A stretch of 64,000 nucleotides of DNA, from contig PLCA01000016.1 of NCBI GenBank assembly GCA_003134685.1, forward strand, positions 50,022-114,021, read 5' to 3'. The position numbers and the translations under genes are program-made. Below are positions 42,506 to 51,600 of the stretch, piece after piece. The stretch is from Gemmatimonadota bacterium (GTDB lineage Bacteria > Gemmatimonadota > Gemmatimonadetes > Gemmatimonadales > Gemmatimonadaceae). Numbering within the stretch: the first letter of the stretch is position 1; every line of letters begins with the position of its first letter. The notes beneath the pieces are model-generated. The model did not search any database and was not told where the DNA came from. It saw only the letters and a list, made by a program, of their open reading frames with translations.

Positions 42506-43214
42506 GCGCGCGCGGACGCTCGGTGCCCCTGACACGGAGATAGCCAGTAACGATCCGGGACAGCTCGGCCGCCGTCTCCGGAACGTGGGACAGAAAGTCG
42601 CCGCTCGAGATTCCGCCGCCTTCGGACATCACTGCGTTCTCGAGCGCGTGCGCGATCAGCATCACCACGAACCGGATCGCGCGCTCGGGATAAGGATGAC
42701 CGATGTCCGCCCGGCGATCGCGGAGCAAGCGCTCGAACAGCCCGAGAGTCTGGAGCCTCAGCTCCTCCGCGTGCGACCTGAACTCGGCATCCGCGTGGGT
42801 CTGGGCGTATAGGAGAAGCGCCCGAATCAGCGAGCGGCGACTCCGGTAGCCCTCGATCATTCCCGTCACCAGCATCGAAAGGACCTCGGCGGTAGGAATT
42901 CCCTCCCACTTGGCGGGATCGAGCGCGAACTCGTTCGACGCGAGCGCGTCCGCGAAGAAGCGCTCGTACACGGCGCGGAAGAGCGAATCCTTGTCGGGGA
43001 AGCGCTTATAGAGATTCCCGACCGACATGCCGGCCCGGGTGGCGATGGCAGGAACGGTGGCACCCTCCAGCCCGGCGGATTCGAGTGTCTTTTCCGCCGC
43101 ATTGAGCAACTTCTTCAGGGTATTTCGCCCCCGCTCCTGGACGGTAGGTAGCGGCTCATATGCGCCCCGACGACGTCCTCCTGGGGCAGCCGATTCACCG
43201 GCAACATGTCTCAT
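42477..43214 (-). CDS. TetR-family transcriptional repressor
   Basis: A 245-aa regulator. The chosen ATG, 43214, lies just after a perfect palindrome; the alternative ATG 43235 would put that operator inside the coding region. The N-terminal helix-turn-helix is TVPAIATRAGMSVGNLYKRF then PDKDSLFRAVYERF. The C-terminal ligand-binding helices include LSMLVTGMIEGYRSRRSLIR. Likely it represses its own gene through two flanking operators. Its other targets are unknown; the DUF4242 gene converges on it. Confidence 0.9.
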   Translation of the reverse strand: MRHVAGESAAPGGRRRGAYEPLPTVQERGRNTLKKLLNAAEKTLESAGLEGATVPAIATRAGMSVGNLYKRFPDKDSLFRAVYERFFADALASNEFALDPAKWEGIPTAEVLSMLVTGMIEGYRSRRSLIRALLLYAQTHADAEFRSHAEELRLQTLGLFERLLRDRRADIGHPYPERAIRFVVMLIAHALENAVMSEGGGISSGDFLSHVPETAAELSRIVTGYLRVRGTERPRALSQSRRSSG

Positions 43215-43216
43215 AA

Positions 43217-43254
43217 GTGAATTATAATTCACCACAAGGTGAATAGCAATTCAT
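43217..43254. promoter_or_regulatory. Paired TetR operators
   Basis: GTGAATTATAATTCAC (43217-43232) is a perfect 16-base palindrome. GTGAATAGCAATTCAT (43239-43254) is a near-match whose arms share GTGAAT and ATTCA. Centres are 22 bases apart, two helical turns. They abut the tetR start codon and are very AT-rich against the surroundings, so autoregulation is strongly suggested. Confidence 0.82.
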
Positions 43255-43308
43255 CTTATGATTGACTATCTAACTCCTTTCCCCATCAACGTTTGCACTA
43301 GGGACGGG

Positions 43309-43749
43309 TTACGCCGTACCCCTCGTGGCTTCCCACGCGGTGAGCAACCAACGCCCACCCCGGCGCACGTACACTTCGGTAAACCGAATCCCAAAGCTCG
43401 AAACTCCCGCCCCGCTTCGCACCTGCATCTGCGCCCGCCCGGTCGCCAGAGCCAGCCCGTCGTACACCCGCACCCGCACCTCGCTCGGCGCGATCGACTC
43501 ATAGACCAGCGTCTGCTTCTTGATCATGTCGATGAACTGCTGCCGCGACTGCAGATCGCCGCCGGTGTGGATGTAGTCCAGCTCGTCATCCAGCAGCGTG
43601 TCGAGCGACGCGACGTCCTGCTTCATCATCGCCTCGAACCGCTGGCGCTCCGCCAGGCGCACCTCGCTCTCGGCCGTGAGGCGCGCGATCGCGCGGCTGG
43701 CGGGATGGGTGCACGCGCAGACGAAAACCAGCAGGAAAACTGCCCGCAT
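43309..43749 (-). CDS. NTF2-like/DUF4440 lipoprotein
   Basis: A 146-aa protein. The signal RAVFLLVFVCAC ends in a Cys suitable for lipidation. The fold is the small alpha-plus-beta barrel of DUF4440/SnoaL: ERQRFEAMMKQDVASLDTLL is the first helix, then DELDYIHTGGDLQSRQQFID, and FGIRFTEVYVRRGGRWLLTA with the final Trp-rich strands. It starts at the very last base of ruvA and so is co-translated with the repair genes, although no role in repair is implied. Confidence 0.8.
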   Translation of the reverse strand: MRAVFLLVFVCACTHPASRAIARLTAESEVRLAERQRFEAMMKQDVASLDTLLDDELDYIHTGGDLQSRQQFIDMIKKQTLVYESIAPSEVRVRVYDGLALATGRAQMQVRSGAGVSSFGIRFTEVYVRRGGRWLLTAWEATRGTA

Positions 43750-44348
43750 TACCGGCCTCCAAGTTTTGCCAGAGCCGCCCTGATCAATTCTGTCGCGGCC
43801 TTGCCGCCGCCGCCAGCGTCGAGAGCGGCCCGGACACCTCTCTCGGCGTCGGCGCTCGAGTACCCGAGCGAAACCAACGCACGCAGAGCGTCGTCCGCGG
43901 CCGCGCTTGCCGGGGCGGCCGACGTGCCGGTCGTCTCGCCCAGCCCATCGAGCTTGTCGCCGAGATCGAGAATCAGTCGCTCGGCTTTCTTGCGGCCGAC
44001 GCGCGGAACGCTCTGCAGCGTGGGGATGTCTTTCTCCCGAATCGCCCGAATGAGCCGCGTAGCCGAGAGCGCCGACAGCATCCCGATCGCGAGAGAGGGA
44101 CCGACGCCGTTCGCCGTGAGCAGCTTCTCGAACAGCCGCTTCTCGAACACGCTGACGAATCCGAACAGCTGCCAGGAGTCTTCCTTCACCACGAGGGATG
44201 TGTGCAGCGCCACCATTTCGCCCACGCGCGGGAGCGTCTCGTACACGCCCAACGGAGTCTTCAGCTCGTAGGCGACTCCTCCGCTCGTCATCACCTCGAG
44301 CGAATCCAGATCCTTGGCGACGAGCTTGCCTTCGATGCGCCCGATCAA
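43749..44348 (-). CDS. ruvA: Holliday junction DNA helicase subunit RuvA
   Basis: A 199-aa tetrameric junction-binding protein. MIGRIEGKLVAKD opens the OB-fold, LVVKEDSWQLFGF follows, and two HhH motifs occur as LLTANGVGPSLAIGML and LQSVPRVGRKKAERLILDL. The C-terminal three-helix domain that contacts RuvB ends AALAKLGG. It overlaps ruvC by four bases. ruvB lies elsewhere in the window. Confidence 0.96.
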   Translation of the reverse strand: MIGRIEGKLVAKDLDSLEVMTSGGVAYELKTPLGVYETLPRVGEMVALHTSLVVKEDSWQLFGFVSVFEKRLFEKLLTANGVGPSLAIGMLSALSATRLIRAIREKDIPTLQSVPRVGRKKAERLILDLGDKLDGLGETTGTSAAPASAAADDALRALVSLGYSSADAERGVRAALDAGGGGKAATELIRAALAKLGGR

Positions 44349-44914
44349 CGCTCGGCTCTTCCGAGGTCCGCCGCCGAGCGAATCGCCGTCGACGAAGGGA
44401 ATCGAATCGCCTCGATCTTCGGCAGGTTGGGCATCAGCGCATAAGTCAGCGCAGCCGCCACTCCATCAGACGCATCGCTCGGCTGCGGCGCCGATTTCAG
44501 GCGTAGCAGGCGCATCACCATGAACTGAATCTGCACCTTTGTAGCGGCGCCAGTACCAGCCACTGCTTTCTTGATCTCCGACGGCGGATATTCGTGGATC
44601 TCCATCGCGGCGTGCGCGCCAGCCAGGAGAATCACCCCGCGCGCGTGGCCGAGCACGACCGTCGTCCGCACGTTGCGGGCGTAGAAGATGTCTTCGATTG
44701 CGAGAACCGTCGGCTTGTGCCGGCGGATCAGCTCCAGCACCCCGTCGTGGATTTCCGCCAGTCGCTGGGCCAATTCGTCGCGCGGCTTCGTCCGGATCAC
44801 GCCACACTCGATCAGTGTGAGGGGATTGCGGCCTTCCTTCCGAACTACCCCGTAGCCGGTTACCGCGGTGCCGGGATCGATCCCGAGTATTACGACGGGT
44901 GCGGCATCACGCAC
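44345..44914 (-). CDS. ruvC: Holliday junction resolvase RuvC
   Basis: A 189-aa RNase H-like nuclease. ILGIDPGTAVTGYGVV contains the first catalytic Asp, AIEDIFYARN the Glu, and the PQPSDASDGVAAALTYALM end the final Asp pair. The C-terminus carries a Ser/Ala-rich extension with GRAER. Overlaps yebC by eight bases and ruvA by four. Confidence 0.95.
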   Translation of the reverse strand: MRDAAPVVILGIDPGTAVTGYGVVRKEGRNPLTLIECGVIRTKPRDELAQRLAEIHDGVLELIRRHKPTVLAIEDIFYARNVRTTVVLGHARGVILLAGAHAAMEIHEYPPSEIKKAVAGTGAATKVQIQFMVMRLLRLKSAPQPSDASDGVAAALTYALMPNLPKIEAIRFPSSTAIRSAADLGRAER

Positions 44915-45650
44915 CGGACATTTGCTCGACGTCCATGTCGAAATTCGCGGAGACCTTCTGCACGTCGTCGAGCGTCTCGAGGTCTTCCAGCAGCTTGATC
45001 AGCGACTCCGCGTTCTTTCCTTCGACGCGCACCGTCGATTTCGGAATGAACGCGACCTCCGACTCGGCGATCGCTATTCCCTTTGCCTTGATCGCGTCCT
45101 CGACGATGTGCATCCCGTGCGGATCCGTAGTCACGATGTACTGCTCGCCCTCCGCCCTGAAATCCTCGGCGCCGCCGTCGAGCGCGACCTCGAGCACCAT
45201 GTCTTCATCGTATTTGCTGGCCTCGATGTAGATCTGTCCCTTCCGATCAAACAGGTACGACACCGAGTGCGGCGGTCCGAGGTTGCCGCCGAGTCGCGTG
45301 AGCTTGTGCCGGATTTCGGCGACCGTACGAGTCGGATTGTCGCTTAGGGCCGAGATAAGGATGGCTACGCCGCCTGGCCCATACCCTTCGTACGTCACTT
45401 CGACGTAGTGGACGCCTTCCAGCTCACCCGTTCCCTTTTTGATCGCGCGCTCGATGTTCTCCTTGGGCATCGATCCGGCCTTCGCGGCATCGATCGCGGT
45501 GCGCAGTCGCGGATTGTGGGCGGGATCGCCACCAGCCAGCTTCGCGGCCATCGTGATCTCGCGAATGAGCTTGGTGAACTGCGCGCCGCGCTTCGCGTCG
45601 GTCGCAGCCTTGTAGTGCTTGATCTGCTTCCATTTGGAATGGCCGGCCAT
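44907..45650 (-). CDS. YebC/PmpR-family regulatory or translation factor
   Basis: A 247-aa protein starting MAGHSKWKQIKHYKAATDAK, with EGYGPGGVAILISALSDNPT and YLFDRKGQIYI. This is the YebC family, reported as transcriptional regulator or as an aid to polyproline translation. It is the usual neighbour of ruvC. The length is standard. The hypothetical upstream gene ends two bases before its ATG. Confidence 0.95.
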   Translation of the reverse strand: MAGHSKWKQIKHYKAATDAKRGAQFTKLIREITMAAKLAGGDPAHNPRLRTAIDAAKAGSMPKENIERAIKKGTGELEGVHYVEVTYEGYGPGGVAILISALSDNPTRTVAEIRHKLTRLGGNLGPPHSVSYLFDRKGQIYIEASKYDEDMVLEVALDGGAEDFRAEGEQYIVTTDPHGMHIVEDAIKAKGIAIAESEVAFIPKSTVRVEGKNAESLIKLLEDLETLDDVQKVSANFDMDVEQMSGA

Positions 45651-45652
45651 TA

Positions 45653-46087
45653 TCAGCTCGGTTGAGATTGAGTCACTGTATGTCGCGCGTGTCCCATCGC
45701 CGGCGACGCGGATAGCTCTTGCATCAGTACGGTCAGCTCCGCGCGTGATGCCTCATCTAACTGCCCGGAAGCGGCTTTCACAAGATCAGCAAACGCGATC
45801 ACGCAGCGCTCCCGGTCGAACCCGCTCAGCGCGCCGAAAATGCCGAACGCCGTTGATCTGATTCCGCTGGGAATCGCCAGCGACGATAGCCATTGCTTGG
45901 TGTTCTCGGTCCGCTCCAGCACCTGCTCCCGTGACAGCTCGTACGGGGGAAGGATTCCCGCGCAGAGCCGACCCAGCTGGAAGCAGGCCACCAGCGTCTC
46001 CCTATCCCCGCCCAGCGATGCCCGCCCGGACAGCGTTGTCAGCGCGCGGAATCGAAAAACCGGGGTCGTGAGAGCGAAACGGGGCAT
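45653..46087 (-). CDS. Hypothetical protein upstream of yebC
   Basis: A 144-aa protein (ATG 46087; 46099 is possible). Helix-rich: ETLVACFQLGRLCAGILPPY, LERTENTKQWLSSLAIPSGI, GALSGFDRERCVIAFADLVK and ASRAELTVLMQELSASPAMG. I do not recognise a domain. It leads the yebC-ruvC-ruvA unit, with two bases to yebC, and diverges from the PorX-like gene by about 60 bases. Confidence 0.65.
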   Translation of the reverse strand: MPRFALTTPVFRFRALTTLSGRASLGGDRETLVACFQLGRLCAGILPPYELSREQVLERTENTKQWLSSLAIPSGIRSTAFGIFGALSGFDRERCVIAFADLVKAASGQLDEASRAELTVLMQELSASPAMGHARHTVTQSQPS

Positions 46088-46145
46088 CTGGCCGATCACC
46101 CTCCGAATCTAGGCACGGACTCCGCCCCCGGCTACATTCCGAAGT

Positions 46146-47726
46146 ATGGCCGTTCCGGTCCTGAACCCCCCAAAATCGATACTGTGGGTGGACGACGAGG
46201 GTGAGCTTCTCGAGCCTCACCGCATCTTCCTTCGCTCCAAGGGCTACACCGTAGAGTGGGCGTCTAACGCCGACGACGCGATAGAGCTGCTGAAGCGTCG
46301 TCCGTTCGACATCCTGCTGCTCGACGAGCAGATGCCCGGCAAGCGCGGGCTCGAGGTCTTCCGCGACGTGCGCGAGATCGCGCCGACCATACCGGTGGTG
46401 ATGGTGACCAAGAGCGAAGAGGACTCGACGCTCAAGGAAGCCATCGGCGTCAACGTCCGCGACTATCTGGTCAAGCCGATTAACCCGCGTCAGGTGCTCA
46501 CGGTCGTCACGCGGATTCTCGAGGGTCCACGGATCCGTCAGCAGGCAATCGCGCGAAGCTTCGTCGAGCGATTCCGCGCGATCGAGCTTGAGCGCGACCG
46601 CAATCTCGACTGGCGTGGGTGGATCGACCGTTACGACGAGCTGGTGCGCTGGGACGTGGACTTGGCCGCCGCCGGCGAAATGGGACTCTACGAATCGCTG
46701 CAGGGACTCTATCCCGACATGCATCGCGAGTTCGCGTTGTACATGAAGAGCAACTATCCCGAGTGGCTCAAGAATCTCGAAGGGAACAGGCCTCCGCTCT
46801 CGATAGACATCGTCTCCGAATTTCTGTTGCCCATTCTCGAGCGCGACAAGGCGGCGGTGTTCATCGTCGTCGATTGCCTGCGGCTGGATCAGTGGCGCGT
46901 GCTGGAGCCTTTGCTCGCTCCTTTCTTCGACACCGAGACCACGCACTACTTCGCGGTGCTTCCGACCGCGACGCCGTACTCGCGCAACTCGCTCTTCAGC
47001 GGACTTTTTCCGGGGGAGATCGCGGCGCGTCTTCCAGATTGGTGGGGCAACGCCGATCGCGAGGACGAATCGCTCAACGCCCACGAGAAGGAGCTCCTGG
47101 AGTCGCACCTCCTGGAGCTGTGCGGCAAGACGCCGGTCCGCTACCAGAAGATCTCGACGTCCGCCAACTCCGACGAGCTGGAGCGGCACCTGGGTACCGC
47201 TATCGGCCCCGAAGGCGTCAGCGCCTTCGTGTTCAACTTCGTCGATCTGTTGACCCACGGGCGGAGTGAGTCGCAGATACTGTATGAGGTCGCCCGTGAC
47301 GAGATCGCGTTGAGGCAGATCACGCGGCAGTGGTTCCAGCGGTCGGCGCTGTTCAGCGTGCTGAAGGAAGCATCGCGGCGGAAGATCTCCGTGCTCCTCA
47401 CGACCGATCACGGCTCGATTCACTGCAACACACCAGCGACCGTGTACGCCAAGCGCGACGCGAGCGCCAATCTGCGCTACAAGTTCGGGGAAGATCTGCG
47501 GGCGGAGCGCCCGGAGCAGGCCCTCCTGTTCTCGAACGAAGACATGCTGCGGCTGCCACGGCGCGGCGCGGGCGGAAATACCTTGTTGGCGACGAATGAT
47601 TGTTTCTTCGTCTATCCGACAAAGCTGCGCGAGTATCAGAGCCGGTACCGCGGATCGTTCCTCCACGGCGGCGTGACGCCGGAGGAAGTAATTCTCCCGT
47701 TGGCGCTGCTCACGCCGCGCCGATAA
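46146..47726 (+). CDS. PorX-like response regulator with PglZ/alkaline-phosphatase domain
   Basis: A 526-aa two-part regulator. The receiver (residues 10-128) has phospho-acceptor Asp60 in ILLLDEQMPG, the Asp pair in WVDDEGE and Lys110 in YLVKP. A helical linker (about 135-230) leads to a PglZ/alkaline phosphatase-type domain with IVVDCLRLDQW (about 241-250), LPTATPYSRN and LLTTDHGSIH. This combination is that of PorX, which governs type 9 secretion in Bacteroidota and cleaves oligonucleotides there. Here it lies immediately before lipid-export and glycosyltransferase genes. Confidence 0.88.
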   Translation: MAVPVLNPPKSILWVDDEGELLEPHRIFLRSKGYTVEWASNADDAIELLKRRPFDILLLDEQMPGKRGLEVFRDVREIAPTIPVVMVTKSEEDSTLKEAIGVNVRDYLVKPINPRQVLTVVTRILEGPRIRQQAIARSFVERFRAIELERDRNLDWRGWIDRYDELVRWDVDLAAAGEMGLYESLQGLYPDMHREFALYMKSNYPEWLKNLEGNRPPLSIDIVSEFLLPILERDKAAVFIVVDCLRLDQWRVLEPLLAPFFDTETTHYFAVLPTATPYSRNSLFSGLFPGEIAARLPDWWGNADREDESLNAHEKELLESHLLELCGKTPVRYQKISTSANSDELERHLGTAIGPEGVSAFVFNFVDLLTHGRSESQILYEVARDEIALRQITRQWFQRSALFSVLKEASRRKISVLLTTDHGSIHCNTPATVYAKRDASANLRYKFGEDLRAERPEQALLFSNEDMLRLPRRGAGGNTLLATNDCFFVYPTKLREYQSRYRGSFLHGGVTPEEVILPLALLTPRR

Positions 47727-47731
47727 CTCGA

Positions 47732-49606
47732 TTGCGGGCTTCAAACCCAATCAGCAAGAGGCTTCTCCCGTACCTTCGCCCGCACGCGTGGCGCATGGCG
47801 ATCACGATCGCATGCAACCTGCTCGCGGCGCTGCTCGACGGCTTCGCGATCGCGCTGTTGATCCCGTTCCTCAACATCCTCTTCCACCAGCCGTCGACAT
47901 CGCTCAAGTCGGGGTGGGTCGCCAAGCTCCTCAACGCGACGGTGGGAAGTCAGATCATTCCCGGCGACGAGATGCGGTCGCTGCGCAACGTCATCCTGCT
48001 CGTAATGGCGTCGGTGCTGCTCAAGAATCTGCTGGTGTGGATTGCGGGGCAGTTCGGAGCGACGCTGCAGGAGTTCGTGACGCGCGACCTCCGCAACGCC
48101 GTCTACCGCCACCTCGCACATCTTCCGCTCGGCTACTTCACCCAGATGAAGGCCGGGCAGATCCTGTCGCGAGTGATCAACGACACGTTCGAGACGCGCC
48201 TCATTCTCACCCAGATCGTGACGCAGTCGCTCCAGAGCGCATCGCTCGTCCTCGTCTACATCGCGATCCTGTTCAGCATCTCGTGGAAGCTGACATTGAT
48301 TGCGCTGATAATTCTGCCACTGCTGGGAATCTCGCTCCAGCCCATGCTCAAGAAGCTGAGGAAGGGCAATCTCCGCCGAGGAAACATGCACGGCGAGATG
48401 ACGAGCGTGCTGCAGGAGACGATCAGCGGCATCCGTCTGGTGAAGGCGTCGGGCACCGAGAGCTACGAGGAGTCGCGGTTCGCCGACGGAAGCAACAAGT
48501 ACGCGCGCAGCAGTCTCAAGATGACACGATTAGCGCTTGTTGCGCCTCCGGTCACCGAGGTCATTGGAACTCTGATCGCGGTACTGGTCCTTTGGATCGG
48601 GGCGTGGCAGGTGTTGTCGAGCGGAACGATGACCGGCGCGACGCTGCTCGCGTTTCTGACGCTCGTTCTGCGCCTCCTCCAGCCGTTGAAGCAGCTCTCG
48701 CAGATGCGGACCACCGCCCAGTCGTCGCTCGCGTCCGCCGAGAGACTGTTCGAGATCCTGGATTCGCCGGCGGAGTTTCAGCGCGATCCCGGCACGCGGG
48801 ACAAGGCGGCGTTCGAGCGCGATCTCCGGTTCGAGAATGTCACGTTCGCCTACGAGGACGCAACCGTTCTCTCCAACATCGATCTCATCGCCCGCAAGGG
48901 AGAAGTGGTCGCGCTCGTTGGTCCGAGCGGCTCGGGGAAGAGCACACTGGTGGATCTGATTCCGCGATTCTACCAGCCGGCCAAGGGAAGAATCCTGCTC
49001 GACGGAATCGACACGCGCGAGATCAAGCTGCCCGTGCTCCGCGCGCTGACCGGAATCGTGAGCCAGGAGACGGTCCTCTTCCACGACACGGTTCGCAACA
49101 ACATCGCGTACGGAGCAGGAGAGAAATACACTCAAGCCCAAATCGAAGCGGCGGCAAAAGCAGCCAATGCGCATAGCTTCATCGTGGAGCTGCCGCGCGG
49201 CTACGACACCATGCTGGGAGAGCGCGGGACGAGGCTCTCCGGCGGCCAGCGGCAGCGGCTGGCGATAGCGCGGGCCTTGCTCAGTGACCCGCCTATCCTC
49301 ATTCTCGATGAAGCCACTTCCGCGCTCGATACCGAGTCGGAGCGGCTGGTGCAGGAAGCAGTTGACCGGCTCTTGCAGGGAAGGACGGTGTTCGTGATCG
49401 CGCATAGGCTGTCAACGGTCACGCACGCCGATCAGATCATCGTTCTCGATCGCGGTGAGATCGTCGAGCGGGGAACGCACGCCGAGCTGCTGGCGAAGCG
49501 AGGGGCGTACTCGAGGCTCTATACATTGCAGTTCGGTGGCGGGAATGGAGAGGCCGGCGGCGCCGCGGCATCCACTCCCAGCCGGATGGTTCCTTCAGCA
49601 GGGTAA
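47732..49606 (+). CDS. MsbA-type ABC exporter
   Basis: A 624-aa half-transporter; TTG 47732, five bases after the previous stop, is the likely start. Six membrane helices occupy about residues 20-310. The ATPase has VALVGPSGSGKSTLVDLI (Walker A), RLSGGQRQRLAIARALL (signature) and PPILILDEATSALDTES (Walker B), with IAHRLSTVTHAD the H-loop. The topology and neighbours suit flipping of lipid A or a related glycolipid. The tail is Gly/Ala-rich. Confidence 0.9.
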   Translation: MRASNPISKRLLPYLRPHAWRMAITIACNLLAALLDGFAIALLIPFLNILFHQPSTSLKSGWVAKLLNATVGSQIIPGDEMRSLRNVILLVMASVLLKNLLVWIAGQFGATLQEFVTRDLRNAVYRHLAHLPLGYFTQMKAGQILSRVINDTFETRLILTQIVTQSLQSASLVLVYIAILFSISWKLTLIALIILPLLGISLQPMLKKLRKGNLRRGNMHGEMTSVLQETISGIRLVKASGTESYEESRFADGSNKYARSSLKMTRLALVAPPVTEVIGTLIAVLVLWIGAWQVLSSGTMTGATLLAFLTLVLRLLQPLKQLSQMRTTAQSSLASAERLFEILDSPAEFQRDPGTRDKAAFERDLRFENVTFAYEDATVLSNIDLIARKGEVVALVGPSGSGKSTLVDLIPRFYQPAKGRILLDGIDTREIKLPVLRALTGIVSQETVLFHDTVRNNIAYGAGEKYTQAQIEAAAKAANAHSFIVELPRGYDTMLGERGTRLSGGQRQRLAIARALLSDPPILILDEATSALDTESERLVQEAVDRLLQGRTVFVIAHRLSTVTHADQIIVLDRGEIVERGTHAELLAKRGAYSRLYTLQFGGGNGEAGGAAASTPSRMVPSAG

Positions 49607-49613
49607 GCAAAGA

Positions 49614-50807
49614 GTGCACGTTCTATTTCTTCACACCGCCCGCGAATGGTCGGGCACCGCCCGCCTCTTCGCCAGAGCCGGCCGCGGCATCTCGGAGCGT
49701 GGCGCCAAGGTGACGCTGCTCGTGGCGCCGGACAGCAACGTGCATCTGGCGGTGTCGCCCCGTCGCGACCCGGGCCAGGCGCGCCACACGCCAATCCCCG
49801 AGCCGTTCGAGATCATCCCGTTCCCGACCGACGGCTTCTTCTTTTCGGCGGCGCGTCGACTGAAAAGTATCTTTCGCCGCTGGGATGCGGACGCTGTATT
49901 CGTCAGCACCGATCGGGAGCACCTGATCGCCGCGACTGCTTGCTGGATGAGCCGGAACGGCACGGTTGTGCGCTGGACTCCCGCGGGAAAGAGGCTCGAG
50001 ATGGGTCTCTCGGGGCGCTTGGCCGCCCGGCTCGCGCCGACGTCCTACCTCTTTGCCAGCGACAGGGACCTGCGCGCCGCAATCGTCCCGAAGAACGCAA
50101 TCGAGTCCTCGGTCGCCGAGATCGGAGTGGATGTCTCGACCTACCCGGCAAATGGCGCCAAGGCCCCGGCCGCCGAGGGTGAAGCGCAGGCGAGCGATCC
50201 GAAGCAGGCGGAGCGCGGAGACCCGGCGCTTAGCGATCCGAAGCAGGCGGAGCTCAAGTACATCGTCTGCGTTTACGATCCCACTTCGCGCGGCCGCGCC
50301 GCCACCGCGATCCGCACGATGTCGATGCTGTCGCCCAGGCATCCAAATCTGAGACTGATGATCGTGGGCCCTGGTTCGGACGACGAAGACTTGAGGATGC
50401 AGGCCGCCGCGCTGCGGGTGCTGCACCTGGTGAGCTTCCTGGGCGAGCGCGACGACGTGATCAGCCTGATGGAGGACGCATACCTGGGTTGGGTCGTCGC
50501 CGAGGCGGATACCGGAGCCTACGGCATTCTCGATCTGATGGCGCTCGGCATTCCGACCGTGGCGAGCGAGGACGGCATCGCGGAGCGATACATAGCGAAT
50601 GGAATCTGCGGTGCGCTGTATCCGCCGGACGATTCCGCATCGACGGCGGCTGCCGTCGCCGGGATGCTGACGAAAGACGACGTGCGCGAAACGATGGGGA
50701 AAGCCGCGCGCACCAGAGTGGCGAGAGAGTTTCCGGAGACGGCCACGATCGAAGGCTTCGACCGCGCGGCCAACAACGCGCGCACAAAGGGGCGTCGTCA
50801 GGGGTGA
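49614..50807 (+). CDS. Glycosyltransferase of GT-B fold
   Basis: A 397-aa enzyme, GTG start 49614. The first Rossmann half begins VHVLFLHTAREWSGTARLFA. A linker with duplicated SDPKQAE follows at about residues 195-215. The second half reads YIVCVYDPTSRGRAATAIRT, LRLMIVGPGSDDEDLRMQAA and GAYGILDLMALGIPTVASED, the last matching the nucleotide-sugar loop of GT4-like enzymes. Sugar and acceptor unknown. The next gene begins in a GTGA overlap. Confidence 0.82.
   Translation: MHVLFLHTAREWSGTARLFARAGRGISERGAKVTLLVAPDSNVHLAVSPRRDPGQARHTPIPEPFEIIPFPTDGFFFSAARRLKSIFRRWDADAVFVSTDREHLIAATACWMSRNGTVVRWTPAGKRLEMGLSGRLAARLAPTSYLFASDRDLRAAIVPKNAIESSVAEIGVDVSTYPANGAKAPAAEGEAQASDPKQAERGDPALSDPKQAELKYIVCVYDPTSRGRAATAIRTMSMLSPRHPNLRLMIVGPGSDDEDLRMQAAALRVLHLVSFLGERDDVISLMEDAYLGWVVAEADTGAYGILDLMALGIPTVASEDGIAERYIANGICGALYPPDDSASTAAAVAGMLTKDDVRETMGKAARTRVAREFPETATIEGFDRAANNARTKGRRQG
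50193..50253 (+). repeat. In-frame 39-base tandem repeat in the glycosyltransferase
   Basis: A 22-base block at 50193-50214 returns exactly at 50232-50253, 39 bases later, giving a 13-residue period with SDPKQAE twice. The duplicated segment lies in the interdomain linker. Confidence 0.8.
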
Positions 50808-51586
50808 GTCCAGCCAACCGCGGCTCCTCCGACGTAACGGCGGTGATCGCGGCTCACGATGAATCCGCGAACATAGAGGCCTGCATCGCGAGCGTCGAAT
50901 GGGCCCGCGAGGTGATCGTCGTTGAGAACGATTCGATGGACGACACGATCGATCGCGCGCGCGGCGCCGGCGCGACGGTGATCAGTCCGAAGTTCACGAC
51001 CATCGGAGCAGCGCGTAATCACGGGATCGAAAGGGCGAAGACGGCGTGGATCTTTGTCCTCGACGCGGACGAGCGCTGCACGGCTGAGCTGGCGGACGAG
51101 ATCAGCCGCGTCGTCACTCAAGCGGGCGGCGTCAGCGCCAGCGCCTTTCGCGTTCCACGGCGCAATTACTTTCTCGGTCGGGAGATACGCCACGGAGGGT
51201 GGGGGAGCGACAAACCCATCCGTTTGTTCAGGCGTGAGCTGCGGTACAACGCCAATCTGGTGCACGAGCACGTCGATGTGACGAAAGGCGCGATCAGTGA
51301 AGTCAAGAATAAGCTCCTGCACTACACGTACATTTCTCTGGATCAATACTTTGAGAAGTTCGACAGGTACAGCCGATGGTGGGCGGAGCAGAATTTTGCC
51401 AGGGGACGGCGGGGCACAGCCGCGGCGGTGTTCTTCGGGCCGCCGGCCAGGTTTGCCAGCATGTATTTCCTTAAGGGAGGATTTCGAGATGGCGCTCACG
51501 GACTCGTCCTCGCCTGCCTCGCGGCCGCGAGCGTCATGGCCAAGTACGCGCGTCTGTGGGAACGATCCATCCGCCATGAGCGCTGA
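50804..51586 (+). CDS. Family 2 glycosyltransferase (WaaE/KdtX-like)
   Basis: A 260-aa GT-A enzyme, GTG 50804. VTAVIAAHDESANIEACIAS is the nucleotide-binding opening, EVIVVENDSMDDTIDRARGA the sugar-nucleotide Asp, AWIFVLDADERCTAEL the DxD metal motif, and HEHVDVTKG the later His-Glu-His. It resembles LPS-core glucosyltransferases of the WaaE type. It is coupled to its upstream neighbour and ends 14 bases before the next gene. Confidence 0.88.
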   Translation: MSPANRGSSDVTAVIAAHDESANIEACIASVEWAREVIVVENDSMDDTIDRARGAGATVISPKFTTIGAARNHGIERAKTAWIFVLDADERCTAELADEISRVVTQAGGVSASAFRVPRRNYFLGREIRHGGWGSDKPIRLFRRELRYNANLVHEHVDVTKGAISEVKNKLLHYTYISLDQYFEKFDRYSRWWAEQNFARGRRGTAAAVFFGPPARFASMYFLKGGFRDGAHGLVLACLAAASVMAKYARLWERSIRHER

Positions 51587-51600
51587 AAGCCCGCAATAGC

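Noticed and set aside
43258..43502. Open frames on both strands between the TetR operators and the NTF2-like gene
   Set aside because: Those beyond 43309 are shadows of the lipoprotein; the remaining 50 bases are promoter space.
46002..47750. A 582-codon minus-strand open frame
   Set aside because: It is antisense to the PorX-like gene, Arg/Glu/His-rich with no domain, and typical of GC-rich shadow frames.
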